Source of the DNA: Pseudeuparius sepicola
Lineage: Eukaryota > Arthropoda > Insecta > Coleoptera > Anthribidae
Direction: 5' to 3'
Assembly (NCBI GenBank): GCA_963920635.1
Contig: OY987298.1
Coordinates: 56,213,949 to 56,277,948 of the forward strand
Length of the DNA: 64,000 bases
The position numbers were made by a program, and so were the translations under genes. Below, piece by piece: positions 35,200-46,074 of the stretch. The notes below the pieces were generated by a model that worked only from the letters and a program-made list of their open reading frames with translations, did no database searches and was not told the origin of the DNA. Numbering within the stretch: the first letter of the stretch is position 1; the number at the start of each line of letters is the position of its first letter.

Positions 35200-37395
35200 T
35201 TTCACCTTTCTCTCTTGGCTTCTTTTTCTCGTAACGAATTGTGCACAACTTTTCTCAAAATGCGAAATTAATTATTTTGTCATCGAAGGGCGGTTTTTAC
35301 CACTTCGAACGGCTAGCAAGGAATTTTCACTAGGGTGCTTTTTCACCTTTCTTAGTTCACTACTTTTTGCCGTAAGAACGAATTGTGCACAACATTTCTG
35401 AAAATGCGAAATTAATTATTTTGCCATTCAAGGGCGGTTTTTACCCCTTCGAACGGCTAGCAAGGAATTCTCACTAGGCTGCTTTTTCACCTTTCTTAGT
35501 TGGCTACTTTGTGCCGTAAGAACGAATTGTGCACAACATTTCTGAAAATGCGAAATTAATTATTTTGCCATTCAAGGCCGGTTTTTACCTCTTCGAACGG
35601 CTAGCAAGGAATTCTCACTATGGTGCTTTTGCACCTTTCTTAGTTGGCTACTTTTTTCCGTAATAACGAATTTTGCACAACATTTCTGAAAATGCGAAAT
35701 AAGTTATTTTGCCATTCAAGGGCGGTTCTTACCCCTTCGGACGGCTAGTAAGGAATTCTCACTAGGGTGTTTGTTTACCCCTCTTAGTTAGCAACTTTTT
35801 GGCGTAAGAACGAATTGTGCACAACATTTCTGAAAACGCGAAAATAATTATTATGTCATTCAAGGGAGGTTTTTACCCTCGTTTTTACCCCTTCGGACGG
35901 CTAGCAAGGAATTCTCACTAGGGGGGCGTTTTTACCTCTTTTAGTTGGCTACTTTTTGGCGTAAGAACGAATTGTGCACAACATTTCTGAAAACGCGAAA
36001 ATAGTTATTATGTCATTCAAGGGCCGGTTTTAACCCTTCGAACGGCCAGCAAGAATTCTCACTAGGGGGCTTTTTTACCTCTCTTAGTTGGCTACTTTTT
36101 GGCGTAGGAACGAATTGTGCACAACATTTCTGAAAACGCGAAAATAATTATTATGTCATTCAAGGGCGGTTTTTAACCCTTCGAACGGCCAGCAAGGAAT
36201 TCTCACTAGGAGGCTTTTTTACCTCTTTTAGTTGGATACTTTTTGGCGTAAGAACGAATTGTGCACAACATTTCTGAAAACGCGAAAATAATTATTATGT
36301 CATTCAAGGGAGGTTTTTACCCCTTCGGGCGGCTAGCAAGGAATTCTCAGTAGGGGGCTTTTTTACCTCTTTTAGTTGGATACTTTTTGGCGTAAGAACG
36401 AATTGTGCACAACATTTCTGAAAACGCGAAAATAATTATTATGTCATTCAAGGGAGGTTTTACCCTCGTTTTTACCCCTTCGGACGGGTAGCAAGGAATT
36501 CTCACAAGGGGGCGTTTTTACCTCTTTTAGTTGGCTACTTTTTGGCGTAAGAACGAATTGTGCACAACATTTCTGAAAACGCGAAAATAATTATTATGTC
36601 ATTCAAGGGCGGGTTTTAACCCTTCGAACGGCCAGCAAGAATTCTCACTAGGGGGCTTTTTTACCTCTCTTAGTTGGCTACTTTTTGGCGTAGGAACGAA
36701 TTGTGCACAACATTTCTGAAAACGCGAAAATAATTATTATGTCATTCAAGGGAGGTTTTTACCCCTTCGGACGGCTAGCAAGGAATTTTCACTAGGGGGC
36801 TTTTTTACCTATCTTAGTTGGCTACTTTTTGGCGTAGGAACGAATTGTGCATAACATTTCTGAAAACGCGAAAATAATTATTATGTCATTCAAGGGCGGT
36901 TTTTAACCCTTCGAACGGCCAGCAAGGAATTCTCACTAAGGGGCATTTTTACCTCTCTTAGTTGGCTACTTTTTTTCGTAGGAACGAATTGTGCACAACA
37001 TTTCTGAAAACGCGAAAATAATTATTATGTCATTCAAGGGCGGTTTTTAACCCTTCGAACGGCCAGCAAGGAATTCTCACTAGGGGGCTTTTTTACCTCA
37101 TTTAGTTGGATACTTTTTGGCGTAAGAACGAATTGTGCACAACATTTCTGAAAACGCGAAAATAATTATTATGCCATTCAAGGGAGGTTTTTACCCCTTC
37201 GAACGGCCAGCAAGGAATTCTCACTAGGGGGCTTTTTTACCTCTCTTAGTTGGCTACTTTTTGGCGTAGGAACGAATTGTGCACAACATTTCTGAAAACG
37301 CGAAAATAATTATTATGTCATTCAAGGGCGGTTTTTATCCCTTCCAACGGCTTGCAAGGAATTCGCACTAGGTGGCTTTTTTAAAACGGCTAGCA
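35200..37395 (-). repeat. Inverted tandem array, about 15 units
   Basis: The same unit in opposite orientation, recognisable by ACGGC(T/C)AGCAAGGAATTC repeating about every 143-160 bp from 35305 to 37345. Two units (near 35880 and 36470) carry an extra TTTTTACC(C)TCG repeat and are longer, showing a higher-order duplication of a multi-unit block. The head-to-head junction lies near 35190-35260. Confidence 0.95.
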
Positions 37396-38303
37396 AGGGA
37401 AGAACCAATATTATTTGTGCAGTAAATAAAACATTACAAACAATTCGGGTTGCTTAATCAAGAATAAAATGGCTGCCAAAAATTGGCTGCTAACTTCACA
37501 CCATGTTTATTATAGCTGCTAAAATTTTTGGCTGCCAAAAAATGGCTGCTAACTTCATATCAAAACACCTGTTGACTTCAATATTCGAAAAATAAAATTT
37601 TCACCTACTGCTTTCAAATGTTACAGATCAACTGTACATTTAAAATGAAGAAAAAAATGAACATTGGTCTAAACACATTCGTTTTCTTGAAATAGAATGT
37701 TCAAATTTTGTCGGGTTTCAATCTATGTTCCATTTTGAAAATGAACATTTTTTGGGACATTGTTCATATGGGTTTTTTTTCTCGCTTTAAGTGTTATAGT
37801 CGTTGTGCAATATTTGAAAGCAGTGGGTGAAAATTTTATTTTTGGAATATTGAAGTCAACGGGTGTTTTGGGGCATATTTTGGCAATTTAAACGCAAACG
37901 GTTGACTTGATCGTTATGAAACAAAAGTACCTCTTTGTTGCAAAATAAAAAGATGCACTAAAGTGACGAAACTGCAGGACCAAAAAGATAACCTCAAAAA
38001 AGTTACGAGTAAAAGCACGATCCAAAAACGGCGCAAGTGGCGCTCTCTGTGATATACGTATAAATTGACATTTTCAGCTTATTCTCCATCCCCAAAAACA
38101 TAGCAGTGCCAAATCTAGTTCAGCAGCTTGATTACGTTGAGAGATGTAGCCAAAATGCAATTTCAAAAAATAAACTTCAACGCCCTGTATCTCTTAAACA
38201 AACAACATTTTTATAAGGCATATTAGCCTCAATCGTAACATTTTGGCCCAAAATATATTATGCGGTTGCACTATGTGCCATTATTAATTACTCACCCTGT
38301 ATA

Positions 38304-39538
38304 TAGCTGCTGGGATACTTCCGGTTTTTACCTAAATGATATAAAACTTATTGTTTAATCTTTCTGTTTTTGAAATATTCCTAAACATTTTGGGATTTTA
38401 CTTGTTATTCTCTTGATTGGAACAAATATTTTTTGTTATTGCATTGATCATCTATCTTTATCACGGGATCCACAATTTCAAGTTACAATAAATTTAGTAT
38501 AAAATTTTGAAACGGAATATTTCAAACATGAATAAAGATAATGCTACAAAGTTTTATATCATTTTATATCATATTGACGAGCAGTTTTCAAAAATGTAAA
38601 ATTTCGTAGGATGTTATATAAACACACAAAAGTTTAGTTTGCCACGCATTTGTGGAACACCCTGCATACATTTTTTTATTATCCCAGAAAACTGCATAAA
38701 ACTCCCTACAACTTTTATCTAAACCTTTTTTTCTATTATAAATATATAAAATTAATTCGTCTGTTGCAGGTGAAAATGACCCGCACAAACCAGTTGTTGT
38801 ATCCTGACTGAAGCATGAATAGCATAATTAATACACTTTTTCTATTTTTTTTATGCGAAACCAAACACAATTTTCTCGCCTAAGGGAAAAGAGTAATACT
38901 TATTGTTCCTGCGGGACCTATAATCAAGTCACCGCGTCGCCACTTTCCTTTCAAAGAAGCAATAATATTGGGAGCTGTTATTTCCCCCAAAGTGAAACCT
39001 TATTACTCTCTGCTTTCAGAGAAGCACCCGCCTTATATCGAACGCATTCCCTGGTGGCAGCAGTTTTGTAAGGATATCGCGCGAAAAAACTTCCAGACTT
39101 CGCAGAGCCCTCAATACCTCTAAGATTAACCACTCAGACTTTTTTCACATCATATTCAAAAAATGTAACAGTTGTTGTGGAGAGGTTATCTTCTTCCTCA
39201 TTTACATTGGATATAATTCTTCGCATTATTAGATACACCTACTCGTGCGGAAATATTATCTACCATCAATAGACCAATGCGTTCTAGACCCTGTATCTTT
39301 AAAAGAAAAGCCTGGAATGTGTGAATTTTTGGAGAAATTTACTTTATCTGAACTAACAAGCACTTTTTTCCTGGTTTGAGTCTTACTCAGGTAGTAAATA
39401 ATATTTCAGTAGATTTTTTTACTGAAATATTTAAACGATAAAATTTTATATGTCACTAATCCGCAGTTATAAAAATGGCTTCAGGTTAACTTTTTTCTCA
39501 TTTAAGAAATCAATAATTTAAATTTTATGATGCTCATA
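38304..39538. other. No recognised gene; one solo element end
   Basis: AT-rich. TTGTGGAACACCCTGCATAC at about 38650 is a right-type end of the TA-type families without a partner. Confidence 0.4.
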
Positions 39539-39546
39539 GTTTTGAA

Positions 39547-40588
39547 CAGTGGCGGATACAGGGGGGGGGCGGGGCGGGGGGCACTGCAACCATTATTACA
39601 ACCATTATTAGGTACAACCGAAGTATTATTAGTTAATCTAAAAACGCTCTTTAATTGTACACTAGCAATGACATTTCTTAATTTGGTAATACAAGGTTGG
39701 CAGCAATGTTTTGGGCGCCTACAGGGACGTATTTAGCATGTCCGGCAGAAATGTAAGAACTTGTGACAGATGCATAACTTTAAACTTGATATTATATCTC
39801 TGTGTCTGTGGCTCTAACCTAACTTTAAACACAGGAACTATAATTATAGCATTTTTATGCATCAAAGAACAGAGTTTAACGTTAATTTCTATCTATTTAA
39901 ATTTAGGATTTGTGTGTGTAAAATGTAAATTTTGTTGATTACGGCCCTGCCCTCCGTCACCTATCAATAATATCAATATGGCCACCTTTTAGGGAATTCT
40001 AGGGACATGAAATATTTACCTGTCACAATCTGGTGTACAATTAAAGAGCATTTTTAGTATATTTTCCTCAGTTTCTCAATAAAGCTTGTTCTGGCAACGC
40101 ACCAGTACGAAGTCGCATCGCGACAACGGCAAGGCAATTTTTGAGCATACTTGCCAGTTTCTCGATAAGCAATGCATCGGCGGAAATAAATTTGTCTTCA
40201 CTCAAAATAATTAAAACTTGGTTACGTACCAATATAGTCCAAGACAGACTAGTAGCCCTATTTAATGTACACCGCAATGTACCTATAAATGAAGAAAATA
40301 TCAGTTTGCGCGAAAGAAGAGAGAATATGATTTTATTTTGCGATAAATACTTATGTTATTTTTTAAATCTAAAGAATTATTGTTTCTTCTTGTGATTTTG
40401 TTTTGTTATGTATATTATTTAAGTTTGTTTTCTATTTTGTTTGGGTAAACATTTTTTGTTTTTGTTTTTTTCTAGAGAAACAAATTATTTTATTTTTCAC
40501 AAAAATAGGTAGGTACATATTATATTCTAAAAACTTCCCTTACCTTACCACGCCGCCCCCCGTTTAGATTTGCCTGGATCCGCCTCTG
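39547..40588 (+). mobile_element. hAT element, non-autonomous
   Basis: The ends are CAGTGGCGGATACAGGGG (39547) and the complement of CCTGGATCCGCCTCTG (40588), a typical hAT terminal sequence. An 8-bp target duplication, GTTTTGAA, lies at 39539-39546 and 40589-40596. The left end is followed by an extreme G-run (39559-39582); the right end by a matching C-run (GCCGCCCCCC). Contains a transposase C-terminal remnant. Confidence 0.9.
40126..40335 (+). pseudogene. hAT transposase C-terminal remnant
   Basis: Reads RQFLSILASFSISNASAEIN, then SSLKIIKTWLRTNIVQDRLV, then ALFNVHRNVPI. This is the hATC dimerisation domain in the TTF-type/ZMYM-like hAT branch, where SNASAERSFS.LK.IK.WLR is usual. Here the invariant R-S-F after SAE is I-N-L, so it is already decayed. 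It begins abruptly with no ATG, and no DDE core precedes it. It sits inside the TSD-flanked hAT element at 39547-40588. Confidence 0.75.
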
Positions 40589-40624
40589 GTTTTGAATCGT
40601 CCTGTATAGGAATCGGGAGAGGGT

Positions 40625-40812
40625 TTAGATGCATTCGTGTAGGTAGGTACACAAAGGTACCTTTTATCTCCGGGAACCGATATTATCATATTACCGGGAG
40701 ATCAGATTTGAGGCGGTTACTCATAATGTTTTCGGCGGTGACGAGGCCCTCATTTTTAATAATGACGAGGCGCTTCAGCGTCAGCCTGTACATTTATGGA
40801 TGTTTCGTTATA
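40625..40812 (+). repeat. Dispersed repeat family R5, copy 1
   Basis: Matches 47530-47735: GTACACAAAGG, ATCTCCGGG, GATTTGAGG/TTTCAGG, TTTTCGGC, TAATAATGAC, ATTTATGG. The 3' part also matches 45350-45425. Repeated across the window with no recognised coding. Confidence 0.55.
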
Positions 40813-41225
40813 TCAACATGCTGCGGTTTATGGTGTGTAATACCATAGTTAACCTAATTTTAGTGATTAAATATTTTAAAAGAAGATAACCCAGAAAGAG
40901 TATTGAAGGACGATGTATCTCGAATGGTAGTGTAGTAATTAGGTTATGTTTCTAGCGGAGCAACCCTAAAACATTGCCTTGCAATCTTGCATATTTTTAA
41001 CCAAACTCTCCACTTCGATGCTCAGCGCTGACCGCCCTCTAGCCAGGGCCATTGATGGCATTCCATGGCATTTGAAGACAATCCATAAGACTTATAGAAA
41101 CAGTTTATTATAATAATATGAATATTATGTTTAATTTTTATATGGGTTTTAGTTTACATAGTATTTGTAATGCTTATTAGAAAATATCTGTTTATTTGCA
41201 CCTGCTCATTGCAATATGCATACCT
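40813..41225. other. No recognised feature
   Basis: AT-rich; nothing identified. Confidence 0.35.
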
Positions 41226-41937
41226 ATACAAGGTGTCCGGAAATTATGCGTCAGGATTTCGGAGGGCGATTCTGCCCGAAAAATTAATGCCACAAAGTCC
41301 TATACCATTTTTTCGAAAACTCAAAATTGACGGAGATAGAGGGCGCGACAAAAAACATTTTTTGTTAATTTTTTTAACATTTTGACATCTTAAAATTTAT
41401 AACATAACGTCATGTTCTTGTTGTCATGTTGTTTACAAGGAAACTAAAGCATTTGTTTTCAAGGCTTGCTTTGTTAAATAAAATAAATAAAATAAGAATT
41501 TCTAATTATTATTTTTGTTTAAAGTGTTTTTTCACAGAAACGGTTCATTTTATCGTGATGCAATAAGAGGACCCTTTTTAAAGAGATTTTGACGCTTTTT
41601 AATAATTCGGTATCCAAATTTATAGAAATATTCAAACAAAAAAGTTATGTAATTTTCTTAAGGTAAAGGACAGTTTGGACCCTTAGGCATTGACAATTTG
41701 CATCAAATTATTATGGTAAATACAAAGGAACACTAGTGATATGTAACAAAAATTTGACAAAAATTGGCCCACTTGATAAAACATTATTAAAAAACTAAAA
41801 AAAAGTTTTTTTTCGCGCCCTATATCTCCGTCAATTTTGAGTTTTCGAAAAAATGGTATAGGACTTTGTGGCATTAATTTTTCGTGTAGAATCGCACACC
41901 GAAAAACTGGCGCATAATTTCCGAACACCCTGTATGT
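41226..41937. mobile_element. Palindromic TA-type element
   Basis: The left end TACAAGGTGTCCGGAAATTA and right end ...GCATAATTTCCGAACACCCTGTA are inverted repeats. The arms continue with AATTAATGCCACAAAGTCCT, ATACCATTTTTTCGAAAACT and TTGACGGAGATAGAGGGCGCG and their complements. About 712 bp, no coding. Confidence 0.8.
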
Positions 41938-41985
41938 GGAGTCAAGTAAAATTTAAAGAAGAATAATTATTATTATCCTACAATA

Positions 41986-42054
41986 ATAGTTATTTATGTG
42001 CCAAGGCACTGAAGTTCAACTTTCTATGACTCATGTGGAATTTAGTTGCCGAGG
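41986..42054. repeat. Dispersed repeat R3, copy 2
   Basis: Partner of 8536-8603; about 93% identical by eye over 66 bp, then diverges. Confidence 0.65.
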
Positions 42055-42577
42055 CCTCTGGCCTATTTAAATGCTCTAAAAAAGAACAAATTAAACTTTC
42101 AAACCGAAGCAAACCAATAAGTTTGTTACACACAAAACAACACCATACAAAAATCTATACACAAAACCAAAATCCGTAAAATAAAGCGCAATCCTTACTT
42201 CCGTGCACGGCGCTAGTTATATACTGGCCTAACTGGCCCAAGTCGACACCTGCTCGATGGAGCTCGAAACGCCGACCAATCAAACCGCTACGCTCGCTTT
42301 CTTATTGGCTGCCTCCTTGACTAGGTCGACGTCGACCGCATAAAAACCTTTGAATTTTATACGGGTGATTTCTGCTGATAAGTCTAGTATTTTTACCAGT
42401 AGCAGAGCGTGGTAAATGCTATGGAATAGATCGCGCCCCGTATATCACTGTGTTCTATGAGTTTATTTATACTTTACCTATATTAAATTATTATGTACAT
42501 TTGCAAGTCACTATAATATTTATGAAGAGTAGGTATGACCGTTTAATTTAATATTTTCTGCACCCCTCTTAAATAAA

Positions 42578-42938
42578 ATATCCCAGTAAAAATGTCCAAA
42601 TGTTAATGGGATCTACATATTGTAAATTGTAATAACTAAATCTTACGATTTAAAAGAATTAGATTAGAACGATTTGAAACTGATTTCAAATTGGACCAAA
42701 TGCAATTCCTAAACCGTTCCTGCCTACTACCTAGGTAGGTACACCTATCATATATATATCCCAGTAAAAAATGTCCAAATGTTAATGGACACCCAACATA
42801 TTGTAAATTGTAATAACTAAATCTTACGGTTTAAAATAATTAGATTAGAACGATTTGAAACTGATTTCAAATTAGACCAAATGCAATTCCTAAACCGTTC
42901 CTATACCTACTACCTAGGTAGGTATATGTATCATACGA
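42578..42938 (+). repeat. Tandem duplication, about 180-bp unit
   Basis: CCCAGTAAAAATGTCCAAAT..TTCCT..TACTACCTAGGTAGGTA occurs at 42580-42745 and again at 42759-42935, over 90% identical by eye. Each unit contains the small palindrome TTGAAACTGATTTCAA. Confidence 0.85.
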
Positions 42939-42961
42939 GAATCGTGGCAGCAGTCCTCGAC

Positions 42962-43432
42962 TGGAAGCAACAAATGAAGTCCAGGCAGGAGCCAACAGCA
43001 CATTTGCTTCCCAAATCATGCCTATCTTTTGATTTGGTTAATGTTACACCGTACTGATGATTGCCAAATAGCATGAAACACGTGTATGCGGTTACTAGTT
43101 TTTTCTTTTTGTTAACTTTGAGTGTTTGTCCATTATCACCTTTTCTTGTAATTATTTCATTTACACTCGCTAATCTTACATCCTTATTGTCATTGTATCT
43201 TGGGTTATGAAGATTTCCACGCAGGTCGCTTTAGCAGCCTCCGTGGCGATGTTAATACAAGCCCCAAAATAGGGGATGTGCTGACTGAAGCTGCAAATGT
43301 GCTGTTGGCTCCTGCCTGGACTTCATTTGTTGCTTCCCAAATCATGCCTATCTTTTGATTTGGTTAATTTACACCGTACTGATGATTGCCAAATAGCATG
43401 AAACACGTGTATGCGGTTACTAGTTCGAGGTT
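42962..43432. repeat. Local duplication with inversion
   Basis: 42966-43008 (ACAAATGAAGTCCAGGCAGG..CACATTTGC) is the reverse complement of 43291-43331 (GCAAATGTGCTGTTGGCTCC..CATTTGTTGC). Each is followed by the same direct block (TTCCCAAATCATGCCTATCT..ATGCGGTTACTAGTT, 43009-43102 and 43332-43428). An A'-B-C-A-B arrangement has resulted, with about 190 bp unique between. Confidence 0.85.
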
Positions 43433-43680
43433 GTCTGTTAGTTTGGTTGCTAGTTGCGAAAGTGGTTGCTATAGGTACACAAAGTATTGACTAGCAACAC
43501 TTACACTACAAGGACCTTAAAACCATTATTTAATAAAATATATGTAACAACGCAAAACATATGTTTCACAACGATCGTTTGTTTTGATTAGAAAAAATAC
43601 GAATTATCCCAAAGAAAAATTAATAATAAGAATATTTTCCCAGTGTCAAATAAGAGTCGTCTAGTAGACCAAAACCGATA

Positions 43681-43750
43681 GGCAGTTACTTAGTGTTAAA
43701 GCATCCGACTAGTAAATCGTAGGTCCCGGGTTCGAGTCCCACACAAAGCC
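43681..43750 (+). tRNA. tRNA-Thr(AGT)-like sequence, probably pseudogene or SINE head
   Basis: Over 70 bases it follows the tRNA-Thr layout. The D-arm/A box is CTTAGTGTTAAAGCA. The anticodon loop is CTAGTAA with AGT anticodon, the B box is GGTTCGAGTCC, and the final GCC pairs with the initial GGC. The anticodon stem is poor (CCGA opposite ATCG) and the acceptor stem pairs only at its first three bases, so it is unlikely to be charged. A T-run that could end pol III transcription follows at 43755-43761. A SINE derived from tRNA-Thr is an equal possibility. Confidence 0.45.
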
Positions 43751-43761
43751 CGATCTTTTTT

Positions 43762-44704
43762 TACTATTATCGCTGCATTCTTCCTCATATATTTATCACC
43801 GATCATCATTTTTACTAATCGAACAATGGTTACTTAGATTATTACTCACAATGTACATACTCCATAGTGTATTTAAAGTTTAATTCAAAGTAACCTACAA
43901 TATATGAAATTGTTAGTAGTGGAAAAATTCATTACACGATGCTTGAGCGCTTATTTGGCGCCCGAAGTAACTTTTAAAGGACGAGGCAACCTCCTTAAAC
44001 AACCTCCTCGGCCAAAAAAGTGCACTTACGCATCTTGCAATGTAAAGAACTACTAATTATGATAAACGAGGAGTTTTGAAAATGTTATTATTCTTATTAA
44101 CTACGTTGTCTGTGAATTATCTGTTATTCCATTGCATTTAGCTACCATGCAACAGTGGCCCACTGAACAACGTGTACCTACACAAAATTTGTGATTGCTA
44201 TTTGCAGTTTGCAGGGGTAACTAATTCTGGATTAATTTCGAAATTACTAATTTAAGTTGTCATATATTGACTGTGTGAATGCGGAATCATCTGTGGTCTA
44301 TATTATTATAAATTCACCCCTCCTGCTCCCACCCAACCAAGGTAATGGCTCACTGCGGGAGTCCATCATTGTTATCTGTTTTCTACGACCAGGGACCAGG
44401 GGGTAGCGTGACCTTCCTATTGTTGGCGTTGCCAACTACATGGATTTATTTAGAATTTATCATGCCGTTGATGTTCAGTCTACTGTTTTTTTAAGGAAAA
44501 ATTAATAAATTTAATTTTCCTGGCACGAGAAGCACAATCTGCTGGCCTCCGCGATGTCCAGACACAGCGCCCACGCAACTAGGTACTTTGTTATGGGGTT
44601 ATTTAAAGGAAATAAACTTGGATAATGTTCGTAGAGAGTTTTATGGCAAGTTAGAATATTGTGAGGTTAAATAGGTTGGATTTTTGAGTATCTCAGTGAA
44701 TAGG
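43762..44704. other. No recognised gene
   Basis: AT-rich; no coding similarity seen. Confidence 0.35.
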
Positions 44705-44850
44705 TTTTTTAGAGTTTTTGTATTTTATTTTCACTTTTTCTTTTGCCAGAATTATGATTAACGCCCCAAATAATGAGAGGGTCACCTCTGCTCAAAAGCA
44801 CGTAGTATTTCCGGGAATTTCTGGGACTACTCTTGGCAACAATCCTATTT
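44705..44850 (+). repeat. Dispersed repeat family R1, copy 3
   Basis: Partner of 6195-6330; GTATTTCCGGGAATTTCTGG corresponds to GTATTCCCGGAAATTCCTGG. Confidence 0.5.
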
Positions 44851-46074
44851 CCACCAATTTCAGCGCAAATACCACTAGTGCTAATATAATTTGTCAAAAT
44901 TTGTTAACATTTTAAAAATTATGTAATTTCATTGGTTCATAATATTGGCAGGCGTTGAATTCTGACTGAAGTTATTCCGGATACTTAAACACACAGCCCT
45001 ACTCTTTTGGGAAATAGCTTTAGTTCATATCTCCGGCGATGTTAGTTGCCAGCAAAGAGTTTCAGAAACGGTTTTTTGAGTCAACTTGACCATCGTCTAA
45101 CCTCTTTTCATAAGTGTTTCACTCAGCGGTTGTAGGTTCTACAATTATTGCAATTATCGCCTATAGTAAAGAGCAAATTTAGTGTCAAATTCAATGGTGA
45201 AAATAAAAATAGGTTCTCTTAAAAACGGCTACATTTTCTGCACTAAACGCAGTTATAATCCCTGGATTTTACAAAAACCGAGGAAAATTGCCATACAACT
45301 ACTACCTGCATAGTGTATACCCAGCATAATGCTCACATATTTTAGGCAGTGATGCGCTTCTCATCTTTAATAATGGCTACGCCCATTAGCAAGTAAATTT
45401 ATGGCTGTTTCATTAGATATAAGCGAAGGTTACCTCAAGTTAGCTAATGCGAGTGAACTTTAATCATATTACACAATATTTTACACACTTATACCTAATA
45501 AGTCAACTTAAAATAATGTATGTTATACAGCGCGATTATAAAGTACCCTCACTTGGTAACTTTTGAACAGTAGCGTAGGTATACTATTCTTGTGAAATTT
45601 TATTTAAGATGTACATTGTACATATATACACAATACATATATTATTCCGAGTTTCATGAACAAATGAAAATTCGAGACTTGCAAGGGAATGAAACTAATA
45701 CGAAATAACAATTACATGCCCTTGCTCTAGTTAGGGCAAGACACGGAGCACAATAGTGTGTGCACAAGTGAACGAAGAGGAGGGTGTAAAAGATAAAAAA
45801 ATCTAGTTGAAATTTAATCATTTGGAAATAAGACCTGTTTGATTAGAAAATTTCGAAAATCAAGTATGCGTTGGAAATTCTGAAAAACTGATTTTTACCA
45901 CCTGCAAAATGTGAGGAAAACTCTGATTTCAATTTTACCCTCGCTTTCCTCGAAAAGTGTCTTTTTGGTGGAAGATACCACAAAATGTTACTAAGGAAAA
46001 TAGTTTAGAATTAAAAATTAGGGCTGTCCAGCAAATTTAATTATTTTCTCATATTAATTCTGATGAACCTTCTA
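44851..46074. other. No gene; R5 fragment inside
   Basis: 45350-45425 matches the end of the R5 family (TGATGCGCTTCTCATC, TTTAATAATGGC, CATTAGCAAGTAAATTTATG). Otherwise AT-rich. Confidence 0.4.

Larger units (their letters stand above)
33873..37560. mobile_element. Foldback transposon with tandem-repeat arms
   Basis: Flanked by a direct repeat CAAAACACC at 33864-33872 and 37561-37569 (9 bp; 8 bp if the terminal C belongs to the element). Terminal inverted repeats start GGTATGAAGTTAGCAGCC / complement of GGCTGCTAACTTCATAT. The first about 200 bp of each arm is near-identical to the other (TGAAGTTAGCAGCCA twice, then TTCTTGATTAAGCAACCCG). The arms then consist of about 140-bp tandem units, 8 forward (34030-35190) and 15 inverted (35200-37395). 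Long TIRs made of direct repeats are the defining architecture of foldback (FB/Galileo-like) transposons. No coding sequence is present, so superfamily (MULE-like by TSD length, or P/hAT-like) is undecided. Confidence 0.85.
32176..38303. mobile_element. Outer palindromic TA-type element hosting two insertions
   Basis: The ends are TACAGGGTGAGTCATTAATA (32176) and its complement ...TTAATTACTCACCCTGTA (38303), flanked by TA/TATA. The arms pair closely through GTGCAACCGC..TAT, the GGGATGGA(G)AATAAGCTGAAAATG region, and TTTTAGTGCATCTTTT. Subtracting a pogo insertion and a foldback insertion leaves a palindrome of about 1.16 kb. Related to the element at 8790-9737 by its arm core. It encodes no protein. 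Confidence 0.85.

Noticed and set aside
34030..37395. CRISPR-like array of regularly spaced repeats
   Set aside because: Units are about 143-bp contiguous tandem repeats in both orientations without unique spacers, in an animal-type genome; they are transposon arms.
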